64,000 bases of DNA, taken from positions 1 to 64,000 of the forward strand of contig JAVJQA010000005.1 in the NCBI GenBank assembly GCA_040218045.1, written 5' to 3'. The notes below the pieces were generated by a model, which saw only the letters and a list, made by a program, of their open reading frames with translations, had not been told where the DNA came from and did not search any database. This document shows positions 18,078 to 26,344 of the stretch, one piece after another. The stretch is from Marinoscillum sp040218045 (GTDB lineage Bacteria; Bacteroidota; Bacteroidia; Cytophagales; Cyclobacteriaceae). Within the stretch, counting starts at the first letter, position 1. Each line of letters begins with the position of its first letter. A program made the position numbers and the translations under genes.

Positions 18078-19389
18078 CGTATTTTCTAATTGTTTTTTGC
18101 TCAATCATTTCATTCAAATGGCTCATAAGTTTCGATTTGCAGTCGGAGGTAATATTGATCAGGTAGAAAGACTGATTTTCTTTAAAGCTCATCTTTCTCC
18201 ATTCCCATTCATTACCTGTTTGGGATTCGGTGCTTTCAAACCACCAGGCTGTGTAAAGTCTGTCGTTGCCTTTGGTCAGTTCTGCAATGTTGATTTCAGA
18301 TTGAGCTAGTGCTAGGGTTTCTATTTTCTGAAATTCATAACCGCTCCCTTGCCAACAGACCATTGGAGTATGGTTAGCCCGGTATGGTGCTACGGGTGGC
18401 TTGATGAACATGATCATATCATCATTGCTAATTTTGATAGTTCCACTTTTCAGAACTTTAGATCCCGGAATTTGTAGTGTTGTTAGTTTGCTCTCAGTCT
18501 TTTTAGCCTGGTTACGAAGGGTGCCAATGAAAAATAACATGATCAATAAGATGTATTTCCACACAGGAAATTTTCTATAAACCATTTCCTTCGGAGCGAT
18601 AGTGGTGCTTCTTTTTTCGAAAAATCTAATGATCAAATAAAAAGGTACAATTATCTCAAGGATGTAAATCACTATTCCTAATCCTTCATGAAGCCATGAT
18701 TCGGGCATCACCTTGAATACAACAAGCAGAGCGATTCTCACCACATTTCCGAAAAGTATTAGGGCAATTAGCAACAGGAAGTAACAAGAGGTTGCTCCTA
18801 ATGAAATGGGTTTATTTCTATTAAAGTAACCGATAACTAAAACCCCAGTTAGCAGTCCATACCCTAACATATGGAGTCCGGCGCATGCCTCATCTATCAA
18901 AAATTCTGTTCCTTCGATAGACACCACATTTCCCTTTGTTTGGACATCAAATCCTCCGAACCGTAGCAGGGTGCTGGTCAGTTGTGATAACTGCCACCGT
19001 AAGGGAAAGCTGACTAAGGAACTGAAGTAGCTAAACAGTGGTGAGATAAGGAAAATATGAACGAGTATTGCTGGATTTGCAATACCCTGAGTTGATTCTA
19101 AGATCATCAAAGGAACTAATAGTGAAAGGACAAATAGCCCGATATTGGTTGGTAAAAGTATGGTGGCCAAACCTGCCAATAAACCCATAATAAAGAATCT
19201 CGAGTCTTTCTTTCCTGCTTTACCTGGGATAGAGAGGGGAAGCGTAAGTAGGCATACCCAAAAGAATGTGGTAGGACGCACGTAATTTGGAGCGTTCAAT
19301 ACGAAAACTACTATGGGCAGGAAGGATAAAGTAATCCAACAGGATATTAGCTTTTTACTTCTTACAGCTGTAGTTACAGTTGTTGGCAT
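18061..19389 (-). CDS. xrtN: Exosortase N
   Basis: 442 residues from the ATG at 19389 (MPTTVTTAVRSKKL); an upstream in-frame ATG at 19455 would add 22 hydrophilic residues that overlap the preceding gene and is less likely. Eight or so membrane segments precede a soluble C-terminal domain. The exosortase catalytic triad is visible: Cys169 in IDEACAGLHML, Arg218 in GNVVRIALL and His234 in LHEGLGIVIY. The C-terminal periplasmic extension (about 300-442) contains PMVCWQGSG, as in exosortases fused to an EpsI-like domain. Exosortases are membrane transpeptidases that process PEP-CTERM-type proteins. The gene overlaps the upstream VIT-domain gene by 16 bases, and that neighbour ends in a PEP-CTERM-like tail, so enzyme and substrate are adjacent. 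Confidence 0.9.
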   Translation of the reverse strand: MPTTVTTAVRSKKLISCWITLSFLPIVVFVLNAPNYVRPTTFFWVCLLTLPLSIPGKAGKKDSRFFIMGLLAGLATILLPTNIGLFVLSLLVPLMILESTQGIANPAILVHIFLISPLFSYFSSLVSFPLRWQLSQLTSTLLRFGGFDVQTKGNVVSIEGTEFLIDEACAGLHMLGYGLLTGVLVIGYFNRNKPISLGATSCYFLLLIALILFGNVVRIALLVVFKVMPESWLHEGLGIVIYILEIIVPFYLIIRFFEKRSTTIAPKEMVYRKFPVWKYILLIMLFFIGTLRNQAKKTESKLTTLQIPGSKVLKSGTIKISNDDMIMFIKPPVAPYRANHTPMVCWQGSGYEFQKIETLALAQSEINIAELTKGNDRLYTAWWFESTESQTGNEWEWRKMSFKENQSFYLINITSDCKSKLMSHLNEMIEQKTIRKYDDRTH

Positions 19390-21893
19390 ACTTCGAGTAG
19401 TTTTTTTCTGTAGATGTAGATCATGCCGATCAACCCAATGCCAATCAAAGCCCATTCATGAGGTTCTGGTGCTTCACCCGAATTGTTGATATTGGCATTC
19501 CCGAGTGAATCTTTATTTTGTTCTATGCCGAATCGGTCATAGTCCTTTTGGGATTCCAGGACGATCAGTGATGAAACAGGAGTCACAATATGAGCCGTTG
19601 ATGCCAGGTCAATCACCTGATCTTCAAGGTATTCCATAGAATTTTTGTTGAAGTAAGATTTGCCAATTCTTCTCATGATTTGCTGGTAAGAAAATAATCT
19701 CATGAGATGATCAGAACCGCTTGAAAAGTTTTGATTTGTGCTCGTTTGGGTAATTTTCAAATCCGAATTTGGTATGGAGATTTCATCATCAGAAGAAATG
19801 GAGGAAGGGTATCGTTGAGCGGAAACGTAATTTGCAAGTTCTTCCAGGCTTACTTTGTTATAATCTATCACATGAAACTCTTTCAATGATCTCATGTAGT
19901 CTGTAGGTGATTCGCCAATATCCAATACCAATGGCGGATGATCATTGGTCTGAAAAAATATGTTGAGATTGTCCCCAAATGCTGATGCCTTTAAATCTTC
20001 GAGGTTTGGGGTATTGTGCTCCCCTTTAGTGATCACCAGGGAGGTTTGAGTAGACTTAATGTGGTGAAATGGAAATAGAGAAAATTCAGGGTGAACCTGA
20101 GAAATATTGGACTCTGTAAATTTTCTAAAACCCTGATGGGTAAAAGTTAAAAGTTGATGATCTTCGAGAATCGAAATCAAAGATTTGATTTCTTTAGAAG
20201 TCCAATTACTGGATAAGTCGAGATAGAAGGTAGTAACATCTCTGGGGATCAATTGCTCTGTCCATTCCGAAACCACATAAGTTTTTTCCTTGTAAGTGAA
20301 TGATTCACCAGAGAAAGCTGGTTTGTACAACGTGAGTTTCCAGTGATCTTTGTAGTTCCCTTTGTAGGCTAAAGAGCCTTTTATGGCATTGGTTGTCAAA
20401 CCTTCTATCTTATACGATGCACCATGGTCGACTATGTTAACAGCCATTTTTCCTTCATCAACTGAAGGCCCTTTGAAGGTGGTCGGAACATAGCTCAATA
20501 GCTTTTCTGATACCTGAAGAGGGGCAGTAACGCCAATTTTGAATTTCCTGTTTTCCAAAGGAGTACAAGGAAATACCCGAACTCGAATTTGATTGCCTTC
20601 CATCCAATAAACTACCGAAGGGTCGCGCATTTCTCTGCCAACTATGGTGTCGTAAGCTTTCTTGGCTTTACCCTTGGTAGTGAGCATACCTTTTTCTTCT
20701 TTACCCCCGATCCATAATGATAATGAAGTAACAATGCCACCTTCAGGTAGTTGAAAGGTATAGAAAGCCTCTTGTTGATTTCTCCATTGAGATGTTGCTG
20801 TAGGAAGGTTGTTTTTGACCGTAATAATATGCTCTGTAAAGGAAATCCTCGACTTTGGAAATAGTTCAATATTGGTGACAATTTGGTCCGTGGTGAGATT
20901 TGATCCACTCCAAAACCTGTCGCCCGATTCATGTCTTTTATCATACAAGAAGTTGAGTATCTTGATGCAGGTATTTTGGTTCAGATGATCAGACGGATCA
21001 AATATCGAGGCAATGGAGACTAGAGGATCATGGATTTTATAGTCTTCGAAAGCCAAACGATTGAAACCAAAAAATGAATCATCGAATATTGTAAAAGGTT
21101 GATAGACCAGGTTTCTTTTCAGGTATGTTTCAAACCAGGGAGTTCCTTCAATATTTTGGGAAAGCCTAATCCAATCAGGTAAATCATCATTTTGATTAGG
21201 AGCATCTATTTGTAAACTTATATCATTTATACGGTAATCAATTTTTCGCCATTGATAAATGGTGTAACCGCAACTTCCAAAAACGACTAGAAAACCAATA
21301 ATAAAAGCTGTGCGATTTAATGGATTCCATGAATATGTCATCAGTGCTTTGACCAAACCAATGATAAAAAATATAGGAACAAGAATTAATAGTGAGATCC
21401 CGAGAAAAGGTGATGCTATGATTCCAATGCCCAATACTGGCATAGTGATCATGAACTGGTAAATATGAAAACATAAGCCAACAGAGAATACAAAAACCAA
21501 TGCGCTTCGTGTCGAGTTAGCTGTAGGTCTAAAGAAGATGAATGTTAAAATCGAGAGGTTTTCGATACAAAGTAGTATGGTCAACCAGTCGGTGGATTCA
21601 TAGAAAACGGTGAGTGTCCTATTGAGGGAAAAGGCGCTGAGGTTGAAGAGTAATAGCAGCAACAAATGTTGAGGAAGTAATTCCCTCGAATAGAGTAGGA
21701 AAAAACGCTTTCTATAAGTTATCCATAGATAACCATAGTAAATCAATGCTAATGAATAGTGTAAGTAGAATGCCGAAGAAAACATCTCTTCAGTACGTGG
21801 AAGCGATGTTATTTCGATACCATAAAAGGCAGCGGATAAAAAGTACAGTACTAAGCCAATGACTAGGTGTTTTGATCTGTTGAATGTTTTCAT
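19374..21893 (-). CDS. XrtN-system VIT domain protein with PEP-CTERM-like sorting tail
   Basis: 839 residues. About eight hydrophobic segments fill the first 235 residues. A VIT (vault/inter-alpha-trypsin) domain follows, visible as SQWRNQQEAFYTFQLPEGG, TSLSLWIGGKEEKGML and KAKKAYDTIVGREMRDPSVV. The C-terminus is a sorting signal: GEAPEPHEWALIGIGLIGMI, then YIYRKK. PEP, one membrane helix and a basic cluster form the tripartite CTERM expected for an exosortase substrate. In XrtN systems a single VIT protein of this kind is the dedicated target encoded next to the enzyme; here it is upstream and overlaps it. A 19-bp palindrome lies 18 bp upstream of the ATG. Unlike the VIT/VWA protein at 30932-33298, no clear MIDAS motif (DxSxS) was seen. 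Confidence 0.87.
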   Translation of the reverse strand: MKTFNRSKHLVIGLVLYFLSAAFYGIEITSLPRTEEMFSSAFYLHYSLALIYYGYLWITYRKRFFLLYSRELLPQHLLLLLLFNLSAFSLNRTLTVFYESTDWLTILLCIENLSILTFIFFRPTANSTRSALVFVFSVGLCFHIYQFMITMPVLGIGIIASPFLGISLLILVPIFFIIGLVKALMTYSWNPLNRTAFIIGFLVVFGSCGYTIYQWRKIDYRINDISLQIDAPNQNDDLPDWIRLSQNIEGTPWFETYLKRNLVYQPFTIFDDSFFGFNRLAFEDYKIHDPLVSIASIFDPSDHLNQNTCIKILNFLYDKRHESGDRFWSGSNLTTDQIVTNIELFPKSRISFTEHIITVKNNLPTATSQWRNQQEAFYTFQLPEGGIVTSLSLWIGGKEEKGMLTTKGKAKKAYDTIVGREMRDPSVVYWMEGNQIRVRVFPCTPLENRKFKIGVTAPLQVSEKLLSYVPTTFKGPSVDEGKMAVNIVDHGASYKIEGLTTNAIKGSLAYKGNYKDHWKLTLYKPAFSGESFTYKEKTYVVSEWTEQLIPRDVTTFYLDLSSNWTSKEIKSLISILEDHQLLTFTHQGFRKFTESNISQVHPEFSLFPFHHIKSTQTSLVITKGEHNTPNLEDLKASAFGDNLNIFFQTNDHPPLVLDIGESPTDYMRSLKEFHVIDYNKVSLEELANYVSAQRYPSSISSDDEISIPNSDLKITQTSTNQNFSSGSDHLMRLFSYQQIMRRIGKSYFNKNSMEYLEDQVIDLASTAHIVTPVSSLIVLESQKDYDRFGIEQNKDSLGNANINNSGEAPEPHEWALIGIGLIGMIYIYRKKLLEVCQQL

Positions 21894-21910
21894 ATAGTTT
21901 TATTTAAAAG

Positions 21911-21929
21911 TACTTTGATATACAAAGTA
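21911..21929. promoter_or_regulatory. Palindromic operator, copy 1, in front of the VIT/XrtN operon
   Basis: The sequence is TACTTTG-ATATA-CAAAGTA, two perfect 7-bp arms around 5 bp. It lies between the stop of the winged-helix regulator gene and the ATG of the VIT protein gene. The same arms with another centre recur at 22855-22873, in front of the regulator operon. It is most simply a binding site for the regulator encoded between the two copies; this has no experimental support here. Confidence 0.7.
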
Positions 21930-21943
21930 AATAGTCAAAAAAA

Positions 21944-22234
21944 TTATTTGAGTAGCTGTTCTATGGCCTGGATATGCTTTTTAAAGGCCACTTGGCCTGC
22001 TTTAGTGGCCATGTATTTTGTGTTAGGCTTGCGCTCGATAAACTCCTTGGTCACAGAAATGTACTCCACTTTTTCAAGTGCTTTGAGGTGGGAGGCCAGG
22101 TTGCCATCCGTGACGTCTAGCAGGTCTTTCAGACTGTTGAAATCCATGTAGTCATTCACCATCAATCCAGACATGATCCCTAGTCGGGTTTTATTTTCAA
22201 AAGCCTTATTTAAATCTTTCAGGATGTCCTTCAC
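21944..22234 (-). CDS. Winged-helix DNA-binding regulator (HTH_34-like)
   Basis: 96 residues, starting at a GTG whose last bases overlap the stop of the upstream membrane protein gene (GTGA), so it is probably translationally coupled. The protein is one winged-helix domain: KTRLGIMSGLMV, then DFNSLKDLLDVTDGNLASHL with the recognition helix, and a wing near YISVTKEFIERKPNTKY. This is the small MarR/ArsR-like type common in Bacteroidota and usually paired with a membrane protein. No ligand or metal motif is visible. Matching 19-bp palindromes lie before its own operon and before the VIT/XrtN operon downstream, so it is a candidate repressor of both. Confidence 0.85.
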   Translation of the reverse strand: MKDILKDLNKAFENKTRLGIMSGLMVNDYMDFNSLKDLLDVTDGNLASHLKALEKVEYISVTKEFIERKPNTKYMATKAGQVAFKKHIQAIEQLLK

Positions 22235-22848
22235 GACTCATACTTTACGTACATCACGATACCGTAGATGATGTGCAAGATACCAAATCCAGCTACCCAA
22301 AGAATCAAACCATATCCAATAAATTGGCATCCGATTAGCCCGATGATCACTTCAAGTAACCCAAGGCTTCTGATGTCTGAAAGGGTGTATTTACTGGCAT
22401 TGATTAGTGACAGACCATAAAAGATCAGTGTGAGTGGAGCTACCAACCCAATAAACCCTTTCAGTAGTAAAATCAGGCAAAGGGCTCCTCCAGCCACTAG
22501 CGGAATCGTCAAATTAATGATCAACCGCATGGCTTGCTTGTCCCAAAACTTGAGATTGTTTTTCCGTGCTTTTCGCTGACCGAAGAAAATCCCACCGCCC
22601 ACAGATAATACTAGTACACCCACAGCAATACCTACTAAAGTGAGTACCGTTTGCTGATCCATAGTTGCCTGTCTATAACTAAGGTAATCTTGCTCATAGT
22701 ACACAGTCTGATAAGCCAGATAGGCTCCAGCCAGCGCAAAGATGCCTGCCATCACTCCAGCAATGCCGCTGAGCGAAATGAAGCGGGATGACCGCTCCAT
22801 AATGGACTTGATATCTTTAAGGTCTTCGAGGTATTTTTCTTTGGTCAT
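22231..22848 (-). CDS. Multi-pass membrane protein paired with the winged-helix regulator
   Basis: 205 residues from the ATG at 22848 (MTKEKYLEDLKDIKSIMERS); the open frame further upstream is not used because the ATG has the expected soluble N-terminus and the longer frame would contain the operator. Six hydrophobic segments are visible, starting with FISLSGIAGVMAGIFALAGA and ending at the C-terminus. No catalytic motif is recognised. It overlaps the regulator gene by four bases. A 19-bp palindrome lies 6 bp before the start codon. Such membrane protein plus winged-helix pairs are widespread in Bacteroidota and may sense envelope conditions, which is inference. Confidence 0.75.
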   Translation of the reverse strand: MTKEKYLEDLKDIKSIMERSSRFISLSGIAGVMAGIFALAGAYLAYQTVYYEQDYLSYRQATMDQQTVLTLVGIAVGVLVLSVGGGIFFGQRKARKNNLKFWDKQAMRLIINLTIPLVAGGALCLILLLKGFIGLVAPLTLIFYGLSLINASKYTLSDIRSLGLLEVIIGLIGCQFIGYGLILWVAGFGILHIIYGIVMYVKYES

Positions 22849-22854
22849 GTGAAG

Positions 22855-22873
22855 TACTTTGAAATACAAAGTA
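22855..22873. promoter_or_regulatory. Palindromic operator, copy 2, in front of the membrane protein/regulator operon
   Basis: TACTTTG-AAATA-CAAAGTA, the same two 7-bp arms as at 21911-21929 and the same 5-bp spacing. On the minus strand the site covers the region where the -7 element and transcription start would be, six bases before the ATG at 22848, a position suited to repression. Confidence 0.7.
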
Positions 22874-22970
22874 AATAAACGCAATCGAGAAAAGAAAGGT
22901 TTGTTAGAATTTTTAAGGGGATCAGGTGAAGAAAAATTGGAGCCTCGATTTCTGGTGTAAAACAAAACTT

Positions 22971-23510
22971 TTACAAAGTCAGTATGTCTTTCGCTACAAG
23001 TTGAAGATCATTGTTAAACTGATGGCCACCACTTGGCATAGTTCGAAAGGTCGCAGTTGGTAATTTTTGTTGGTACCGGGTAAAGTGATCAAAAGGAACT
23101 ATTTCATCGTCCAGACAGTGATACAGGAAGGTAGGCACACGTACCATGCTCGATGCGAAATCTTCTTGGAGCATAAGTCCTTTTACCCAGTCTTCATCGC
23201 CAGACCAGTATGGAGTGGCCAGGAGAAATACACCACTAATTTCGTTTACAACCTCATGTTCTGAAAGGTATTTTAACAGCATGGAGGCTCCAAGTGAATG
23301 GGCTACCAGTATCATTTTCTCAGCTATGATGGCTATTTCCTGTTGGATTTGCTTCATTCTTCCAAAATCAGGCGAAGAGTCATCTTTGAGTACAGGATAG
23401 TGGATGGAATAGTTATCTGGCAAATGCTCCCGCAATGATGCCACGAGTTTTGCATCTGCCTTATAATCTTCCTGGCCTCCTCCACCTTGTAGGAAAAGTA
23501 TGTGTTTCAT
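22971..23510 (-). CDS. RBBP9/YdeN-type serine hydrolase
   Basis: 179 residues, the usual length for this compact alpha/beta-hydrolase family. The oxyanion region is LFLQGGGG, the nucleophile elbow is VAHSLGASM, the acid is in LDDEIVPF and the histidine in PSGGHQF, so the catalytic triad is complete. No signal peptide is seen, so it is probably cytoplasmic. The substrate is unknown; the family acts on small esters and some members are uncharacterised. It ends 98 bp upstream of the regulator operon on the same strand and starts about 30 bp after another alpha/beta hydrolase gene, so the two hydrolases may share a transcript. Confidence 0.83.
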   Translation of the reverse strand: MKHILFLQGGGGQEDYKADAKLVASLREHLPDNYSIHYPVLKDDSSPDFGRMKQIQQEIAIIAEKMILVAHSLGASMLLKYLSEHEVVNEISGVFLLATPYWSGDEDWVKGLMLQEDFASSMVRVPTFLYHCLDDEIVPFDHFTRYQQKLPTATFRTMPSGGHQFNNDLQLVAKDILTL

Positions 23511-23542
23511 ATTTGGTTTGTTATCACTCTATAACAGCTCAA

Positions 23543-24517
23543 TCACCTCCCGTGATACTCCATGTCAGGCAGTGCTTCTCCGTTCTTTAGGTACTTGTCA
23601 AACCATGCAACCACCTGATCAAATACCTCATCCCGATGTTCGGATAGTCCATGGTCGCCACCTTCAAACATGATCAGTCGATACGGGACTCGATATTTCT
23701 CAAACTCAAGCGCCATTTGCAGACTTTGTTCTGGTTTTACTCTCCAGTCTGACGTACCATGCATCATCAGGATAGGTACATCTTTAGGAAATTGATCTAC
23801 CCACTTTATTGCCGATCTTTTATTGAGTTCTTCCTCCTTGTTTTGCTCGTAGTTTGGAACCAACTCTGCGATAACCTTCGTTTCCATTTCTGGTCTGTCC
23901 TCAATGTTGCCGAATATATCAGACGGGGCACCTCCCACGGCAGCTGCTTTGATCTGATCAGTTTCGGTGAGTGCCCGATAGGTCATCATGCCACCTCGGC
24001 TCCAACCATATATGCCAATCTTATCTGTATCAGCACCGTCTATTTCTTGAAGTACTGCTGGCAGTATGGTTACATCGTTTACGTCCTTTCCTCCAAATTC
24101 CTCTTGCCCGTCTCCACCAGCGTTGCCCCGATATTGGCTGGCAATCACGATGTAACCCTCATTGGACAGTGGTGCCAGGAGATAAGCAGCACTCCCAATG
24201 GTCAATGCTCCGAAATCCCGATTTCCCCCACGGTTATATATGACGCAGGGATATGTGCCTTCTTCTTTTGGCTTTACCAGTAATCCTTTTACTTTCAGGC
24301 CATCACTGAGGTAAGTAATGTGATGGATCTCAATACTGTCCATATAGCCAAAAGACTTATTCCAAACGATCTTTCCATCTACTTCTTCTGTAATCCTGCC
24401 ATAAATAGGAAAGCCGGAGTAGTCCGTAATCAATTCCATTTCCAGAAGGAGTGGTGCTTTTTGTGCACGGCCAATTAGCGCTATAGAGCAAAGAGCAAGA
24501 CAAGTTAGGAGTTTCAT
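23543..24517 (-). CDS. Secreted prolyl-oligopeptidase-like (S9) alpha/beta hydrolase
   Basis: 324 residues with a signal peptide (MKLLTCLALCSIALIGRAQ). The catalytic domain carries the nucleophile elbow YGWSRGGMMTYRAL, the aspartate in MHGTSDWRVKPEQS and the histidine in FEGGDHGLSEH, all as in S9 peptidases and related dipeptidyl/acylaminoacyl hydrolases; the beta-propeller of full-length S9 enzymes is absent. It likely works in the periplasm or outside on peptides or esters; the exact substrate is not predictable. The following gene on the same strand is another alpha/beta hydrolase. Confidence 0.83.
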   Translation of the reverse strand: MKLLTCLALCSIALIGRAQKAPLLLEMELITDYSGFPIYGRITEEVDGKIVWNKSFGYMDSIEIHHITYLSDGLKVKGLLVKPKEEGTYPCVIYNRGGNRDFGALTIGSAAYLLAPLSNEGYIVIASQYRGNAGGDGQEEFGGKDVNDVTILPAVLQEIDGADTDKIGIYGWSRGGMMTYRALTETDQIKAAAVGGAPSDIFGNIEDRPEMETKVIAELVPNYEQNKEEELNKRSAIKWVDQFPKDVPILMMHGTSDWRVKPEQSLQMALEFEKYRVPYRLIMFEGGDHGLSEHRDEVFDQVVAWFDKYLKNGEALPDMEYHGR

Positions 24518-24631
24518 AGAAGGTAACTGCTTTAGTGTTCTAAAAGTAATTTAAACAGGATTAATGAGGTTTGTCAGAGTAACTTATTGGGACGTTGGGA
24601 TTTAGATTATTGGTTTTGTTTCCAAATTCTA

Positions 24632-25609
24632 CTAACGCACAGAGATGGCCACATTGCCCACCTTATGTCCGGATTCCACATATTCGTGGGCATCCACAAT
24701 TCGGTCAAGTGGGTAAACTTTGTCTATAACTGGTTTGAAATGCCCTTTTTCCGTCACCTCTTTTAAGAAAGCCAGGTCTTTTTTCCTCCAGTGGAAATTA
24801 GATGAAGCAATCACTACTTTTAGACTTCTAAAGGAGGAAGCTAAGGCAGCAAAAATATGTGCACTTCCAAATTCTGTGAGCAAGTATTTGCCTTGAGGCT
24901 TTAGCGAGCTCATACACTTTCTCATGGATGTTTTACCCACCGTATCAAAAATCAGATCGTATTTAGTCTGTTGCTGAGTGAAATCTTCACTGGTATAATC
25001 TATGGCAATGTCTGCACCGATAGATTTTATAAGAGAGATATTTTTACTGCTACAGACTCCTGTAACATGGGCTCCAAAATATTTGGCCAGTTGAACAGCA
25101 GCAGTACCCACCGAACCCGAGGCTCCATAAATCAAAACCTTATCTCCTTTTTTGATTTTCCCTTTTTTCTTTAAGTAGACGAGCGCCGAAAGCGGCCCAT
25201 TGACCAGACATGCAGATTCTTCAAATGAAAGATTATCCGGCTTGATATGGATCAGGCTATTTTCGGGCATGCATTTGTATTCAGCATAGGCACCAAAGCT
25301 CAATCCGGTGTATCCAAATACCTGATCTCCTGCTTTATAGGTTTTCACGGCTAACCCCATGGATTCAATGATTCCCGAAAATTCCATTCCGAGTATTGGG
25401 TTTTTTGGCTTTTTGAACCCAAACATCAGTCCGACTGGGATTTTCAAAAGAGGCGGGTGATTGAACCCTCTCATCTTAGGGTCTTCAGCGGTTACTGACG
25501 TGGCATGAATTCTTATCAGTACCTCATTGCTTTTTGGTGTTGGTTTTTCAATATCGGCTATGTGCAATTCATTGGCTGCTCCAAATTGATTGAATATCAC
25601 TGCTTTCAT
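24632..25609 (-). CDS. NAD(P)-dependent quinone oxidoreductase-like medium-chain dehydrogenase
   Basis: 325 residues of the MDR superfamily. The N-terminal GroES-like domain starts MKAVIFNQFGAANELHIADI, and the nucleotide-binding domain has KVLIYGASGSVGTAAVQLAK. No structural zinc cysteine cluster is present, which fits the zinc-independent quinone oxidoreductase branch. It probably reduces quinones or activated alkenes with NADPH. A paralogue of almost the same length lies at 47402-48388. The gene follows a Crp/Fnr regulator on the same strand, and a perfect 18-bp Crp/Fnr-type palindrome stands in the spacer, 54 bp before the ATG. Confidence 0.87.
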   Translation of the reverse strand: MKAVIFNQFGAANELHIADIEKPTPKSNEVLIRIHATSVTAEDPKMRGFNHPPLLKIPVGLMFGFKKPKNPILGMEFSGIIESMGLAVKTYKAGDQVFGYTGLSFGAYAEYKCMPENSLIHIKPDNLSFEESACLVNGPLSALVYLKKKGKIKKGDKVLIYGASGSVGTAAVQLAKYFGAHVTGVCSSKNISLIKSIGADIAIDYTSEDFTQQQTKYDLIFDTVGKTSMRKCMSSLKPQGKYLLTEFGSAHIFAALASSFRSLKVVIASSNFHWRKKDLAFLKEVTEKGHFKPVIDKVYPLDRIVDAHEYVESGHKVGNVAISVR

Positions 25610-25662
25610 GTGTGGTCATTGTTATCGTTCCATACAAATTAACGGCTGTTGATCACACGGGA

Positions 25663-25680
25663 ATTTGACACAGGTCAAAT
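25663..25680. promoter_or_regulatory. Crp/Fnr-type palindrome upstream of the dehydrogenase gene
   Basis: ATTTGAC-ACAG-GTCAAAT: perfect 7-bp arms with a 4-bp centre, the geometry and near-consensus sequence (TTGA...TCAA) of Crp/Fnr-superfamily sites. It lies in the 73-bp spacer between a Crp/Fnr regulator gene and the dehydrogenase gene on the same strand, suggesting direct control of the latter by the former. Confidence 0.65.
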
Positions 25681-25682
25681 AA

Positions 25683-26258
25683 TCATGAGGATGCAATTTT
25701 GGATCTGATTCTGGATAGTGTTTCCAGCGAAACATTCAGATAAGATGCAATGATAGTCACTGGTAGCAGGCGGGCAATTTTTGGTTCCTTATCGAGTAAT
25801 TTCAAATAGCGCTGAGATGCATCCATGGTTTGAAATTCCTTTAGCCTGTACTCAAACCAAACAGCATAGTATTCAATGAACATTTTGTCCAGCATCATTA
25901 CTTCAGGGTATTTTGTTTTGACTTCATGAAACTGGTTGTAGTCAATGATTGTGACTTCCAGTTCGGTCAGTGCCTCAATGTATACATCTACGGGTTTTCG
26001 CATGATGTAGCTATCCAGCGAGACGGCCACATCGTCGTGGAAATAGATCTCAGTAGTTATTTCCTTGTCATTGTGTTTGTAAAACTTTCGGGCAACGCCT
26101 TCTTTGACCAATAGGTGTGAGGTACAGATTTGTCCTGGTCTAAGCAGGTAAGAACCCTTCGAGAACTTCTTATCCACAAAACCTCCCTCCAGCTCTGCAA
26201 AGATTTCTGGGTTCAGATTGTTCGAAAGATTTTTGATTCGCTTGATGTACGGATTCAT
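25683..26258 (-). CDS. Crp/Fnr-family transcriptional regulator
   Basis: 191 residues from the ATG at 26258 (MNPYIKRIKNLSNN); the longer open frame begins at TTG and is rejected. The N-terminal cyclic-nucleotide-binding-like beta roll shows KFSKGSYLLRPGQICTSHLL and GVARKFYKHNDKEITTEIY. The C-terminal helix-turn-helix is TIIASYLNVSLETLSRIRSK. The RSA-type cAMP contact of E. coli Crp is not seen (FHDDVAVSLDSY in that place), so cAMP binding is doubtful, as in many Bacteroidota members of the family. It is downstream of a class III cyclase gene and upstream of the dehydrogenase with a fitting palindrome. Confidence 0.85.
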   Translation of the reverse strand: MNPYIKRIKNLSNNLNPEIFAELEGGFVDKKFSKGSYLLRPGQICTSHLLVKEGVARKFYKHNDKEITTEIYFHDDVAVSLDSYIMRKPVDVYIEALTELEVTIIDYNQFHEVKTKYPEVMMLDKMFIEYYAVWFEYRLKEFQTMDASQRYLKLLDKEPKIARLLPVTIIASYLNVSLETLSRIRSKIASS

Positions 26259-26344
26259 AATCGCCAAGGTTGGTTGGTCACACGGTCCAAAACCTTCGAA
26301 TTTAAGGAATTTGAATGAATTGTAGTTCGCCAAATGAACCGATA

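Noticed and set aside
19390..19455. Upstream ATG for exosortase N
   Set aside because: It would extend deep into the VIT gene and add a hydrophilic stretch with no family counterpart.
22849..22965. N-terminal extension of the membrane protein at 22231
   Set aside because: It would translate the operator palindrome; the ATG at 22848 fits a soluble N-terminus.
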